The notes under the pieces are model-generated. The model ran no database searches and was not told the origin of the DNA. It was given only the letters and a program-made list of their open reading frames with translations. 64,000 nucleotides of DNA from positions 686,501-750,500 of the forward strand of contig NZ_MDGR01000007.1 in the NCBI RefSeq assembly GCF_002742335.1, written 5' to 3'. This DNA is from Reichenbachiella sp. 5M10 (GTDB taxonomy: Bacteria > Bacteroidota > Bacteroidia > Cytophagales > Cyclobacteriaceae). The position numbers and the translations under genes were made by a program. Every line of letters begins with the position of its first letter. Position 1 is the first letter of the stretch. Positions 17,935-26,842 of the stretch are shown one piece after another.

Positions 17935-18777
17935 TTATTGGGTCGACACTGGTGTCTCGAAGAGTGCCTTGAATTCTGCATAGGTCATCCCATAAGTGCT
18001 ATCATCACTGAGATGGGTGTCACAGCCTTCCTCATTTGCTTTGCTGTTGATGTCGGCAATGCGGTTGTCTGGGCTCGGGTGTGTGCTGAGAAACTCCAAG
18101 TTGTCAGAGGTCATGCCATCTTCTTGCAGTTTTTCAAAAAATGCTGCTGCGCCGTTGCAGGCATAGTCAGTGTGTGCGAGGTATTCGACAGAGCGATCGT
18201 CGGACTCTGACTCATGACTTCTAGAAAATTTCAAAGCAGCCAACCCATTGGCATATCCAGCCGCTATTTCAGCCAGCTGGCTTGATTCATCGCCCAGTAG
18301 GATACTGAGTAGTATACCTACACCATATTGTTTTTGTAGCGATCTACTGCTGTGCCTCAAATCAGCGTGTGCGATCTCGTGCCCCATGACACCTGCGAGA
18401 TCATCGATATTGTCGAGATATTTGATCAGCCCTGTGTAGACATAGATGTATCCGCCTGGTGTACAAAAGGCATTGAGTACATCTTGATCGATGAGGTGTA
18501 CTTCCCAAGCAAACTCGCTTTTGTACTGCACTTGGCCTGAGTTCAAAATCTCGTCAGTCATGGCGCGTAGGTAGGCATAGGCCTCTTCATTGCCTTCTTC
18601 GGGGAGGAGAGGGTAGTTGTCTGGATCCGCAGCGATTTGTTCTGAAACTTGTAAGCCCAGTTCTTGGTCATTGGCTACCGAAAACAAGGAGATGTTGTTG
18701 TTTTTGTCACAGGAGGTTAGTACCGATGCAAGGGTACACAGTAGGAGTGCATGACGCACTAGAGTAGAAAAATTCAT
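17935..18777 (-). CDS. M48-family metalloprotease lipoprotein
   Basis: The 280-residue protein starts with a lipoprotein signal ending VLTSC (Cys 23), so it is probably anchored in the periplasm. The zinc motif HEIAH is at residues 133-137 and a downstream ESESDDRSVEY segment (about 190) provides the third ligand, as in M48 peptidases of the BepA/LoiP type, which take part in outer-membrane protein quality control. The central TPGGYIYVYTGLI stretch is the usual substrate-groove segment. Length and order are typical. Only 11 bp separate it from the membrane-protein gene upstream, so they may be co-transcribed. Confidence 0.93.
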   Translation of the reverse strand: MNFSTLVRHALLLCTLASVLTSCDKNNNISLFSVANDQELGLQVSEQIAADPDNYPLLPEEGNEEAYAYLRAMTDEILNSGQVQYKSEFAWEVHLIDQDVLNAFCTPGGYIYVYTGLIKYLDNIDDLAGVMGHEIAHADLRHSSRSLQKQYGVGILLSILLGDESSQLAEIAAGYANGLAALKFSRSHESESDDRSVEYLAHTDYACNGAAAFFEKLQEDGMTSDNLEFLSTHPSPDNRIADINSKANEEGCDTHLSDDSTYGMTYAEFKALFETPVSTQ

Positions 18778-18788
18778 GACAATTTGAT

Positions 18789-19886
18789 TTATAGTTTCAG
18801 CAAATCTAGCACTTCTGAGTAATTAGGGGTGTCATAGTAGTGCCATTTTCCTTTCACCGTACCGTTTTGGAGTAGCCAGAGGCCGGGGTTGGATCGTGTG
18901 ATGGTCTTCAATACTGTCGCATCTGTGTAGTAATACGGAAGGTCTATATGGTGCTCCGCTGCGAATGCGTCGTAGGTAGCCGCCGCTGAGGCCGTCAAGA
19001 CATAGACGTCTATTTTCCCATGTAGAGCTTGGGCCAGTGTATTGATGTCATTGAGACACTCCACATTGGATTTGCTCACATCGTAGAGGATGATGAAAAG
19101 CTTGTTGCCCTTCAATATTTCTTCCGTGTAGTCTCCTTCATCGTTCCACACGGCGAAATCCGTAATCTTTGGCCCTGCTTCTGGATTGACATGAGTCATC
19201 GATACAAAGGTGTAGGATTTGTCTGTGGGGTATTCGTTGAATGTATACTGCTTGCCGTCTTTCTCTACAACATACTCGTAGATGAAATCCGCAGAAGGTT
19301 TCATGTTCGTTGCGATGTTGTCACCAATCTTGTAGGCTCGAAAATCAATGAAGGGCAGGTGGTTGATGGCGATGACTGCTAGGAGTAGCATCAATACACT
19401 GGCTGATCCGATGGCTGCATGTTCTGCCATGGTAGCGTTTCGTTTGTTGCCTCTGTCCAGTACGATGATGCCGACGATCAGCAGGAGTAGCACAATGTCT
19501 TTGGTGAAGGATTCCCACGGAGTGAGCTTGATAGCATCTCCGAAGCAGCCACAATCTGTCACCGTGTTGGTGATGGCAGAGTATCCGGTCAAAAACGTAA
19601 AGAAGATGATCAGTCCAAGGATGGTGTATTGCGTCAATTTCGGTTGGTAGTTGACGATGAGTGCGATGCCTAACACGACTTCTAATATGACCAAGATTAC
19701 TGCTAGCGGTAGGGCTATTGGCACGAACAGATGAAAGAATTCAGCAAACTGCACGGAGAACACTTCAAAGTATTCTTCTAGTTTGATGGAGGTACCCACA
19801 GGGTCGTTGATTTTGATCAGACCAGAAAAAATGAATAGCCCTCCGACGAGGAATTTCAATACGGTATTGATGTGTTTTAGATTCAT
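18789..19886 (-). CDS. DoxX/BT_3928-family membrane protein with extracytoplasmic domain
   Basis: The first 150 residues form four hydrophobic segments with the DoxX/MauE-like pattern (FSGLIKINDPVG near 21, NTVTDCGCFGDAIKLTPW near 105-122). The remaining 200 residues form a soluble domain with thioredoxin-like spacing but no CxxC pair. This matches Bacteroidota BT_3928-type proteins. In the related MauE group the membrane Cys pair is thought to relay redox equivalents; a redox role here is inference. It is co-directional with the M48 protease and DUF1599 genes. Confidence 0.85.
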   Translation of the reverse strand: MNLKHINTVLKFLVGGLFIFSGLIKINDPVGTSIKLEEYFEVFSVQFAEFFHLFVPIALPLAVILVILEVVLGIALIVNYQPKLTQYTILGLIIFFTFLTGYSAITNTVTDCGCFGDAIKLTPWESFTKDIVLLLLIVGIIVLDRGNKRNATMAEHAAIGSASVLMLLLAVIAINHLPFIDFRAYKIGDNIATNMKPSADFIYEYVVEKDGKQYTFNEYPTDKSYTFVSMTHVNPEAGPKITDFAVWNDEGDYTEEILKGNKLFIILYDVSKSNVECLNDINTLAQALHGKIDVYVLTASAAATYDAFAAEHHIDLPYYYTDATVLKTITRSNPGLWLLQNGTVKGKWHYYDTPNYSEVLDLLKL

Positions 19887-19938
19887 AGCTTGAATTGTTG
19901 TGCTGTGTTAGTACGGCTTTCAGGTGCTTTGTGTTGAG

Positions 19939-20478
19939 CTACTTGCCCAACAGGATCAAGCAAAATACTGAATAATTGATCATGTCTTGGTAGTTGGCAT
20001 CTACGCCTTCAGAGATGAGGGTTTTGCCTTGGTTGTCTTCGATTTGCTTGGTACGCAGGATTTTCATGAGAATGATGTCGGTCATGGAGGAGACACGCAT
20101 GTCGCGCCATGCTTCGCCATAGTCGTGGTTTTTATTCATGAGCAAGTGCATGGTACTGTCGGCGATCTGGTCGTAGCGTGGTTCGAGTTCTTCGTAAGGG
20201 ATCTCCAAGCGCTGTTCGTCCTGGGAGTCGAGCTGGATGATTGCCATGATGCAGTAGTTGATGATGGCGATGAACTCCCCTCGAATATCTTCTTGGATTT
20301 TCTGCTCACCTTTTTCTTGAATCGATCGGATTCTTTTGGCTTTGATAAATATCTGGTCGGTCAGAGAGGAGCTGCGAAGTATTCGCCAGGCCGTACCATA
20401 GTCCTTGGTTTTCTTTTCAAAAATATCTTTACAAGCCTTGATAACTTCTCTATATTCGCTTACTGTTTGTTCTTCCAA
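19939..20478 (-). CDS. DUF1599 protein with two internal repeats
   Basis: The 179 residues consist of two copies of the same unit: KDYGTAWRILRSSSLTDQI (about 25-43) and HDYGEAWRDMRVSSMTDII (about 117-135), each followed by a helix ending in INY(C/S)xxxIIxL. This is the Bacteroidota DUF1599 family, which has a nucleotide-modifying/MazG-like look, but no activity is established that I can cite. It is transcribed divergently from folP with only 46 bp between, a neighbour relation widely seen in Bacteroidota. Confidence 0.88.
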   Translation of the reverse strand: MEEQTVSEYREVIKACKDIFEKKTKDYGTAWRILRSSSLTDQIFIKAKRIRSIQEKGEQKIQEDIRGEFIAIINYCIMAIIQLDSQDEQRLEIPYEELEPRYDQIADSTMHLLMNKNHDYGEAWRDMRVSSMTDIILMKILRTKQIEDNQGKTLISEGVDANYQDMINYSVFCLILLGK

Positions 20479-20524
20479 TTATCCGTGATTTTCTACGTTC
20501 ATTTAGCGGCTAAAATTAATCATT

Positions 20525-21373
20525 TTGATTGCAACACCTACTCCTAAATTTATAAATGTAAAGGGTCAGCTGATGGATTTGTCCCATCCCAAAATCATGG
20601 GGATTGTCAACGTGACTCAAGATTCGTTCTATGATGGGGGCAAAATTCAATCTGACCATGATTTACTGACGCAAACGGAGTACATGCTCAAACAGGGAGC
20701 AGATATCCTAGATGTGGGAGCTTATTCGAGTCGGCCCGGTGCCCTAGAGGTGAGTATGGAGGGAGAGCGCGCACGTGCAGTGAGTGCGGTGCGGTGTATC
20801 ATGAAGGAGTTTCCTGAAGCTGTAGTGTCTATCGATAGCTTTCGTGCCGCAGTGGTGGAGGCGTGTTTAGAAGAGGGAGCAGCCATGATCAACGACATAT
20901 CAGGATGTGAACTGGATGAAAATATGTTTGCACTGGTGAGTAGTCGAAACGTCCCCTATATCATGATGCACATGCGGGGCAATCCTGAGACCATGCAGCA
21001 AATGACCGATTATGGAGATTTGGTTTCAGATATTATTGATTATTTTAACGTAAAACTCAATTTGTTTCAGAAAAATGGGGTCCGAGATGTAATCATTGAT
21101 CCAGGCTTTGGTTTTGCCAAGACAACGGAGCAGAACTTCGAATTGATGCGCAAATTGGAACTCCTTCGGTTGATCAACGTACCGGTCTTGTGTGGAGTGT
21201 CACGCAAATCGATGATTTATAAGACACTGGATTGTGGACCAGGCGAGGCACTCAATGGAACCACAGCGTTGCACATGGTAAGTTTGATGAAGGGGGCGTC
21301 CATTCTTCGGGTGCATGACGTCAAGGAAGCCAAAGAGGCTGTCGTATTGTTTGAAGCATTAAAGGATAAATAA
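20525..21373 (+). CDS. folP: Dihydropteroate synthase FolP
   Basis: FolP condenses 6-hydroxymethyl-dihydropterin diphosphate with p-aminobenzoate in folate synthesis, and is the sulfonamide target. Signature regions are present: GIVNVTQDSFYDGG (about 22-35), DVGAYSSRPGA (about 64-74), a central VVSIDSF strand, an MHMRGNP segment near 155 and DPGFGFAKT near 195. The start is probably the TTG at 20525, giving a short leader before MDLSHPKIMG; ATG 20573 is an alternative but would cut the first strand. It is followed 2 bp later by cdaA, probably in one operon. Confidence 0.95.
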   Translation: MIATPTPKFINVKGQLMDLSHPKIMGIVNVTQDSFYDGGKIQSDHDLLTQTEYMLKQGADILDVGAYSSRPGALEVSMEGERARAVSAVRCIMKEFPEAVVSIDSFRAAVVEACLEEGAAMINDISGCELDENMFALVSSRNVPYIMMHMRGNPETMQQMTDYGDLVSDIIDYFNVKLNLFQKNGVRDVIIDPGFGFAKTTEQNFELMRKLELLRLINVPVLCGVSRKSMIYKTLDCGPGEALNGTTALHMVSLMKGASILRVHDVKEAKEAVVLFEALKDK

Positions 21374-21375
21374 AC

Positions 21376-22248
21376 GTGATTTTAGGATTTCACATAGGTT
21401 TTTTAGAGATCAGTTGGGTTGATCTAATTGATATTTTCTTCGTGACAGTACTGTTGTATCAAGTCTACAAGCTGATGCGTGGTAGTGTAGCGATCAAGAT
21501 CTTTTTAGGCTTTTTGTTTTTGTACTTGATCTACTTGGTCGTGCAAGCCGCGGATATGGAGCTGGTTAGTATCATTTTGGGGCAGTTTATGGGAGTGGGA
21601 GTCATCGCGGTGATCATTCTGTTTCAGCAGGAGATACGCAAGTTCCTCTTGCTTTTGGGCAAGACGACCATATTTGAGGAGGGTAATATTTTTAAGAATG
21701 TAAAATCCCTTTGGAAGGAAAAATTTGATGAGAATCATCTGAGCATATTGACACCTATTGTAGATGCGATCAAGACAATGAGTGGAGCCAATACAGGTGC
21801 GCTTATTGTGTTTACAAGAGATTCGGAGTTGAAATTTTTTGCCGATTCGGGCGATCGCTTGGAAGCTTTGGTTTCCAAGCGACTCATTTTGGCGATTTTC
21901 AACAAGCTGTCACCACTACACGATGGAGCGATCATTGTCAACAGTAACAAAATCGTAGCTGCACGCTGCATCCTGCCGGTGTCCGAGCGCGATGATGTAC
22001 CTGCGATGTATGGATTGCGTCACAGAGCAGCCCTCGGAATGTCCGAAAATACGGATTCACTGGTGGTGATCGTTTCAGAAGAAACGGGTCAGCTTACTTC
22101 TGCACGCAACGGTGAATTTGAGCACAACCTCTCTACCAAAGAAGTCAAGAGTCGAATCGCGGACTACTTTATGGCAGACAAACGACGCAAGGCGAGTAGC
22201 AAGGAAGAAGAAACAAATTCGAACATCACACCCATCACCGAGGCATAA
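21376..22248 (+). CDS. cdaA: Diadenylate cyclase CdaA (c-di-AMP synthase)
   Basis: CdaA makes cyclic di-AMP from two ATP at the inner membrane. The 290-residue protein has three N-terminal membrane segments (about 12-85) and then the DAC domain with the catalytic LHDGAIIV motif (about 178-185) and the ATP-binding RHRAALGMSE motif (about 216-225). The start is GTG 21376, two bases after the folP stop. The C-terminal 25 residues are charged and likely disordered. Neither the CdaR regulator nor GlmM, the usual Firmicute neighbours, is present; folP-cdaA adjacency is the Bacteroidota arrangement. Confidence 0.95.
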   Translation: MILGFHIGFLEISWVDLIDIFFVTVLLYQVYKLMRGSVAIKIFLGFLFLYLIYLVVQAADMELVSIILGQFMGVGVIAVIILFQQEIRKFLLLLGKTTIFEEGNIFKNVKSLWKEKFDENHLSILTPIVDAIKTMSGANTGALIVFTRDSELKFFADSGDRLEALVSKRLILAIFNKLSPLHDGAIIVNSNKIVAARCILPVSERDDVPAMYGLRHRAALGMSENTDSLVVIVSEETGQLTSARNGEFEHNLSTKEVKSRIADYFMADKRRKASSKEEETNSNITPITEA

Positions 22249-22296
22249 TTCAAGGGCTTTTCTTAGCTTTGCCGAAATTTTGAAAGTCAATAACTT

Positions 22297-22788
22297 ATGA
22301 TACAACGCATTCAATCTGTATTCCTGTTTTTCGTAGCAGCAAGTTTAGTTACCCTCGTGTTTTTTCCGCTTTGGAATAAAGTGGATGTTGAGAAAAGTGA
22401 AGTAGTAACCTTGACGGCCCTATCTCTGGTGCATACCAAGATGGATATCGATACAGGTGAAGAGCAGGTGATCATGGAGCAACCGACCTATTACATCGCT
22501 ATTGTGGTTCTTTTGGCCGCTGGTTTGGCGTTGTATTCTATGATGAAGTTCAACAACCGAATGTTGCAAATCAAATTGAACGCACTGAACTCTTTGATTA
22601 TGGCTATTGCTTTAGGTCTGTCTGTGTACTTCATCATGGAAGGGCAGCATATACTTTTGCCTAATGTACAGGGCAATTACCTTTTTGGTTTTTATCTGTT
22701 CGTAGCGGCGATGTTGTTCAATATGATTTCCAATCGTTTCATTCGCAAAGACGAGCGTTTGGTCAGGTCCGCAGACCGCATTCGATAA
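22297..22788 (+). CDS. DUF4293 family four-helix membrane protein
   Basis: The 163 residues start MIQRIQSVFLFF and fold into four hydrophobic segments (about 7-26, 66-83, 97-115, 130-147) separated by short loops, the layout of Bacteroidota DUF4293 proteins. No catalytic residues are apparent and the role is unknown. It follows cdaA by about 50 bp and precedes a strong terminator, so it is probably the last gene of the folP-cdaA transcript. Confidence 0.85.
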   Translation: MIQRIQSVFLFFVAASLVTLVFFPLWNKVDVEKSEVVTLTALSLVHTKMDIDTGEEQVIMEQPTYYIAIVVLLAAGLALYSMMKFNNRMLQIKLNALNSLIMAIALGLSVYFIMEGQHILLPNVQGNYLFGFYLFVAAMLFNMISNRFIRKDERLVRSADRIR

Positions 22789-22845
22789 GATATACTTACT
22801 CATGGTGAGGTTCTGACGAATTTTCGCTTGTGAGTAGATGAGACA

Positions 22846-22875
22846 AAAAGCCGTTCTTGTGAGAGAACGGCTTTT
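22846..22875 (+). terminator. Rho-independent terminator after the folP-cdaA group
   Basis: Perfect 12-bp stem AAAAGCCGTTCT / AGAACGGCTTTT with a 6-base loop, ending in a T run. The A and T tails make it potentially bidirectional, but the next gene runs in the same direction. Confidence 0.9.
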
Positions 22876-23017
22876 GCTGTTTTGGGGCTTGGTATCTAGA
22901 GACAACGGGACGTTTTTGGAGAAGAGATTCTTGAGTTTTTTCGCTAAAAAATGATTAAAATTAGGTAGTGATTCGAAGAGGAAGTCTTTGACTTACAACA
23001 CCCAAAACAACAGACAT

Positions 23018-24175
23018 ATGCCCATTTATCATAAACTTGGTAGGATACCTCCTAAGCGGCATACCCAATTTCGAAAGCCCGATGATTCGCTGTTTTATGA
23101 GCAGTTGTTTGGAACGATCGGATTTGACGGTATGTCCTCGCTGCTCTACCACCACCGTCGACCTACGATGGTGACGGATATTGCTGAGTCCATCGATGCA
23201 AGTCCACGGATCGCTGTGGACAAAAACATTCATTCCAAAAAGTTGTTGACTTTTGATGTCGCTCCGAAAGGGGACTATTTAGAGGCACGCGAACCACTGA
23301 TGGTCAATGGTGATTTGATCATCGGAGTAGCTGCTCCACAACAGTCGATGCGTGACTATTTCTACAAGAATGCTTCGGCAGACGAACTGCTGTTTGTGCA
23401 CCGAGGATCGGGTACGCTGCATACGCTCGTAGGGAATATCCCTTTTGAGTATGGGGATTATTTGGTGATCCCTCGGGGAATGATCTATCAGATCGAATTT
23501 GATACGACCGACAACCGGCTGCTCTACGTTGAGTCCTTCACGCCGATTTATACTCCGAAGAAATACCGCAATTGGTTTGGGCAGCTACTGGAGCACTCTC
23601 CCTACTGTGAGCGAGATTACAAATTGCCACAGGATCTGGAGACACATGACGAGACGGGAGACTTCCTTCTCAAAATCAAAAAGCAGGGCATGTTGCATCA
23701 CTTGCATTATCAAACGCATCCATTCGATGTGGTAGGTTGGGATGGTTACAATTACCCGTACGGGTTTTCGATTCACAACTTCGAGCCTATCACGGGGCGG
23801 GTGCATCAGCCCCCGCCCGTGCATGAGACTTTTGAGACCTCGGCTTTTGTGGTGTGCTCGTTTTGTCCGCGACTCTACGACTACCACCCACAGGCCATTC
23901 CTGCGCCTTACAATCACTCCAATATCGACTCGGATGAGATGCTCTACTATGTGGATGGAGATTTCATGAGTCGTACGGGAGTCGCGCCAGGCAACATCAG
24001 CCTGCACCCTGCAGGGATACCGCATGGGCCTCATCCGGGTACCTACGAGAAGAGTATCGGACAAAAAGAAACGCTAGAATTGGCAGTCATGATCGATACG
24101 TTTCGCCCACTGATGCTCACCGAAAATGCTATGCGTATCGATGACAGGCAGTATTATAAATCTTGGATAGAATAG
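23018..24175 (+). CDS. hmgA: Homogentisate 1,2-dioxygenase
   Basis: This Fe(II) dioxygenase opens homogentisate to maleylacetoacetate in tyrosine catabolism. The cupin-type protein of about 385 residues contains the [20 protein letters not shown] barrel segment, and the iron-ligand region [12 protein letters not shown] (about 328-339), with upstream histidine and glutamate ligands in the ...PPPVHETFE segment. I use ATG 23018 ([19 protein letters not shown]), because the in-frame TTG at 22988 adds unconserved residues. It opens a five-gene run of tyrosine degradation functions after a strong terminator, so its promoter should lie in 22876-23017, though I cannot place one. Confidence 0.95.
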   Translation: MPIYHKLGRIPPKRHTQFRKPDDSLFYEQLFGTIGFDGMSSLLYHHRRPTMVTDIAESIDASPRIAVDKNIHSKKLLTFDVAPKGDYLEAREPLMVNGDLIIGVAAPQQSMRDYFYKNASADELLFVHRGSGTLHTLVGNIPFEYGDYLVIPRGMIYQIEFDTTDNRLLYVESFTPIYTPKKYRNWFGQLLEHSPYCERDYKLPQDLETHDETGDFLLKIKKQGMLHHLHYQTHPFDVVGWDGYNYPYGFSIHNFEPITGRVHQPPPVHETFETSAFVVCSFCPRLYDYHPQAIPAPYNHSNIDSDEMLYYVDGDFMSRTGVAPGNISLHPAGIPHGPHPGTYEKSIGQKETLELAVMIDTFRPLMLTENAMRIDDRQYYKSWIE

Positions 24176-24195
24176 CAGATGAACACCGAAAGACG

Positions 24196-24891
24196 ATGAA
24201 TAAAATAGTAAACAATGCGCAGGAAGCCATAGCAGGTATCCATGACGGGATGACGCTCATGCTGGGAGGGTTTGGACTGTGTGGGATACCCGAAAATGCG
24301 ATTGCCGCTCTGGTGAAGTCAGGAGTCAAGGAGCTGACCTGCATTTCCAACAATGCTGGAGTGGATGACTTTGGCCTGGGGCTGCTTTTGCAGCAAAAAC
24401 AAATCAAAAAGATGATCTCCTCCTACGTCGGGGAAAATGCGGAATTCGAACGACAGCTTCTCAATGGAGAGCTCGAAGTTGACCTGATCCCTCAAGGTTC
24501 GCTGGCCGAGCGCTGTAGAGCAGGAGGAGCAGGCATACCGGCATTTTATACGCCCGCTGGCTATGGGACAGAGGTGGGAGGAGGCAAGGAAGTCCGGGTC
24601 TTCGACGGGAAGCCGCATATCTTGGAGACGGCACTGACGGCTGATTTTGCAATTGTCAAGGCGTGGAAGGGGGATAGACTGGGCAACCTGATCTACAAAG
24701 GCACAGCGCGAAACTTCAATCCGCCAATGGCGATGGCTGGACGGGTCACAATCGCAGAGGTCGAACATCTGGTCGAGCCGGGCGAACTAGACCCTAATTA
24801 CATTCATACGCCGGGGATATTCGTGCAGCGGATATTTGAGGGCAAGGACTATGAAAAAAGAATCGAACAACGAACCATTAGAACCCGATAG
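24196..24891 (+). CDS. scoA: 3-oxoacid CoA-transferase subunit A
   Basis: The alpha subunit of succinyl-CoA:acetoacetate CoA-transferase, which activates the acetoacetate released by fumarylacetoacetase. The 231-residue protein has the [10 protein letters not shown] CoA-loop near residues 24-33, the family segment [17 protein letters not shown], and [11 protein letters not shown] near 132-142. The start is ATG 24196; an upstream in-frame ATG (24163) overlaps the end of hmgA. It is followed 2 bp later by the beta subunit gene. Confidence 0.94.
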   Translation: MNKIVNNAQEAIAGIHDGMTLMLGGFGLCGIPENAIAALVKSGVKELTCISNNAGVDDFGLGLLLQQKQIKKMISSYVGENAEFERQLLNGELEVDLIPQGSLAERCRAGGAGIPAFYTPAGYGTEVGGGKEVRVFDGKPHILETALTADFAIVKAWKGDRLGNLIYKGTARNFNPPMAMAGRVTIAEVEHLVEPGELDPNYIHTPGIFVQRIFEGKDYEKRIEQRTIRTR

Positions 24892-24893
24892 GT

Positions 24894-25547
24894 ATGCTAG
24901 ACAAACATGGAATAGCCAAGCGCATCGCGCAAGAACTGCAAGACGGGTGGTATGTCAATCTCGGGATCGGTATCCCAACGTTAGTCGCCAACTATGTGCC
25001 AGATGATATTGCGGTGGAGTTTCAGTCCGAGAATGGAATCTTGGGGATGGGTAATTTCCCCTACGAGGGCGAAGAAGATGCCGACCTCATCAATGCTGGC
25101 AAGCAAACCGTGACGCTAAAGCCGGGAGCGGTATTGTTTGACTCAGCGACATCTTTTGCTATGATACGCGGGAGACACGTGCAGTTGACGGTGCTAGGTG
25201 CGATGGAGGTGTCCGAGACGGGAGATATTGCCAACTGGAAGATCCCCGGCAAGATGGTCAAGGGGATGGGTGGAGCGATGGATCTCGTCGCATCGGCCGA
25301 AAACATCATCGTCGCGATGATGCACACGAGTAAGTCAGGGGAATCGAAACTCTTGCCGCAGTGTAGTCTGCCACTCACGGGAGTAGGTTGTGTGAAGCGA
25401 ATCGTGACGAACCTAGCGGTGCTAGAGGTGACAGGAGCGGGCTTTGTACTGATCGAACGAGCACCTGGAGTGACAGTCGCAGAGATCGAGGCTGCTACAG
25501 CAGGCAAGTTGATTGTGACAGGAGATATCCCCGAGATGAACATTTAA
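24894..25547 (+). CDS. scoB: 3-oxoacid CoA-transferase subunit B
   Basis: The beta subunit carries the catalytic glutamate, visible in the SENG motif (FQSENGILGMG, Glu about 45), which forms the enzyme-CoA thioester. The opening LGIGIPTLVANYV stretch and the GGAMDLV segment near 124 are typical. It has 217 residues, normal for the subunit. Paired with scoA, it converts acetoacetate plus succinyl-CoA into acetoacetyl-CoA, completing the flow from homogentisate to central metabolism. Confidence 0.95.
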   Translation: MLDKHGIAKRIAQELQDGWYVNLGIGIPTLVANYVPDDIAVEFQSENGILGMGNFPYEGEEDADLINAGKQTVTLKPGAVLFDSATSFAMIRGRHVQLTVLGAMEVSETGDIANWKIPGKMVKGMGGAMDLVASAENIIVAMMHTSKSGESKLLPQCSLPLTGVGCVKRIVTNLAVLEVTGAGFVLIERAPGVTVAEIEAATAGKLIVTGDIPEMNI

Positions 25548-25600
25548 TCGGAAGCCGATAGGCTATTAGGTTTAACCCGAATGAAAAACAACAATACCAT

Positions 25601-26842
25601 ATGATAGAAATGAAAAGCTGGTTGCCGATAGCGGCAGAGTCAGATTTTAGTATATACAATTTACCTTTCGGGATCTACTCTCAGAAAGGAGGAAAAAAGC
25701 ATGTAGGAGTTGCCATAGGAGACAAAGTGGTGAACCTATTCGGTCTGTCCGAAAATCAGATGCTGGATGTAGCGTCTGCTTTTTTTGCGCAAGACTATCT
25801 CAACGATTTTATCCGACTAGGAAAAAACGTAACAAGGAAAGTGCGTCTTGATGTACAGCGCTTGCTGTGTGAGGAGGACTCTCCATTGCGAGCATCTCCA
25901 GAGTTGCTGATTGATCAATCGGAGGTGCAGATGCACTTGCCAGTGCGCATAGGTGACTATACGGACTTCTACTCTAGCATCGAACATGCTACCAATGTCG
26001 GGGTGATGTTTCGTGATCCTGAGCATGCTTTGCTGCCCAATTGGAAGCACATCCCGGTGGGCTATCACGGCAGGGCCTCATCCATCGTGGTGAGCGGGGT
26101 GCCGATCCACAGACCGATGGGGCAGGTGCTGCCCAAGGATGCTACCGAACCGGTGTTTGCCGCATCGTCACGAGTGGATTTTGAATTAGAGATGGGCTAC
26201 ATCATCGGGAAAGATACGTCGCTGGGAGATCGGGTGTCGACTGCTGAGGCAGAGGAGTATATTTTTGGGAAGGTGCTATTCAACGACTGGTCGGCGCGTG
26301 ACATACAGAAATGGGAGTACGTGCCGCTGGGGCCATTTTTGGCCAAGAATTTTGGGTCGTCTGTTTCGCCTTGGGTAGTGACGATGGAAGCACTGGAGCC
26401 ATTTCGGGTGGCTGGACCGAAGCAAGAAACGAAAGTTTTGCCGTATCTTGAAGCGACGGGTGATCGCAACTTCGATATCCAGTTGGAAGTGGCGATTAGC
26501 CCCGAAGGGAGCGAAGAGCAGGTAGTCAGTCGATCCAATTTCAAACACATGTACTGGAACATGGCGCAGCAGCTTGCGCACCATACGGTGAATGGCTGTG
26601 ATGTGCATGTCGGTGATATGATGGCGTCTGGGACGATCTCAGGTCCTACACCAGATGCTTATGGATCCATGTTGGAATTGGCATGGGCAGGAACCAAACC
26701 CATAGAAATGCGAGACGGCACGGTGCGTCGTTTCATCGAGGATGGAGATACCGTCACGATGCGTGGATATGCGGACAAGGACGGTGTACGTGTTGGTTTT
26801 GGGGAAGTGTCTGCACAGATTTTACCTGCTAAAGCGTATTAG
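25601..26842 (+). CDS. fahA: Fumarylacetoacetase
   Basis: FAH hydrolyses fumarylacetoacetate to fumarate and acetoacetate. The 413-residue protein has the N-terminal SH3-like part (SDFSIYNLPFGIYS near 14-27), the active-site segment DYTDFYSSIEHATNVG near 124-139 (metal Asp and catalytic His), and YHGRASSIVVSG near 155-166. Length matches the eukaryote-like FAH group. It lies in the operon between the CoA-transferase pair and a flavin reductase. No maleylacetoacetate isomerase gene is seen in the window. Confidence 0.96.
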   Translation: MIEMKSWLPIAAESDFSIYNLPFGIYSQKGGKKHVGVAIGDKVVNLFGLSENQMLDVASAFFAQDYLNDFIRLGKNVTRKVRLDVQRLLCEEDSPLRASPELLIDQSEVQMHLPVRIGDYTDFYSSIEHATNVGVMFRDPEHALLPNWKHIPVGYHGRASSIVVSGVPIHRPMGQVLPKDATEPVFAASSRVDFELEMGYIIGKDTSLGDRVSTAEAEEYIFGKVLFNDWSARDIQKWEYVPLGPFLAKNFGSSVSPWVVTMEALEPFRVAGPKQETKVLPYLEATGDRNFDIQLEVAISPEGSEEQVVSRSNFKHMYWNMAQQLAHHTVNGCDVHVGDMMASGTISGPTPDAYGSMLELAWAGTKPIEMRDGTVRRFIEDGDTVTMRGYADKDGVRVGFGEVSAQILPAKAY

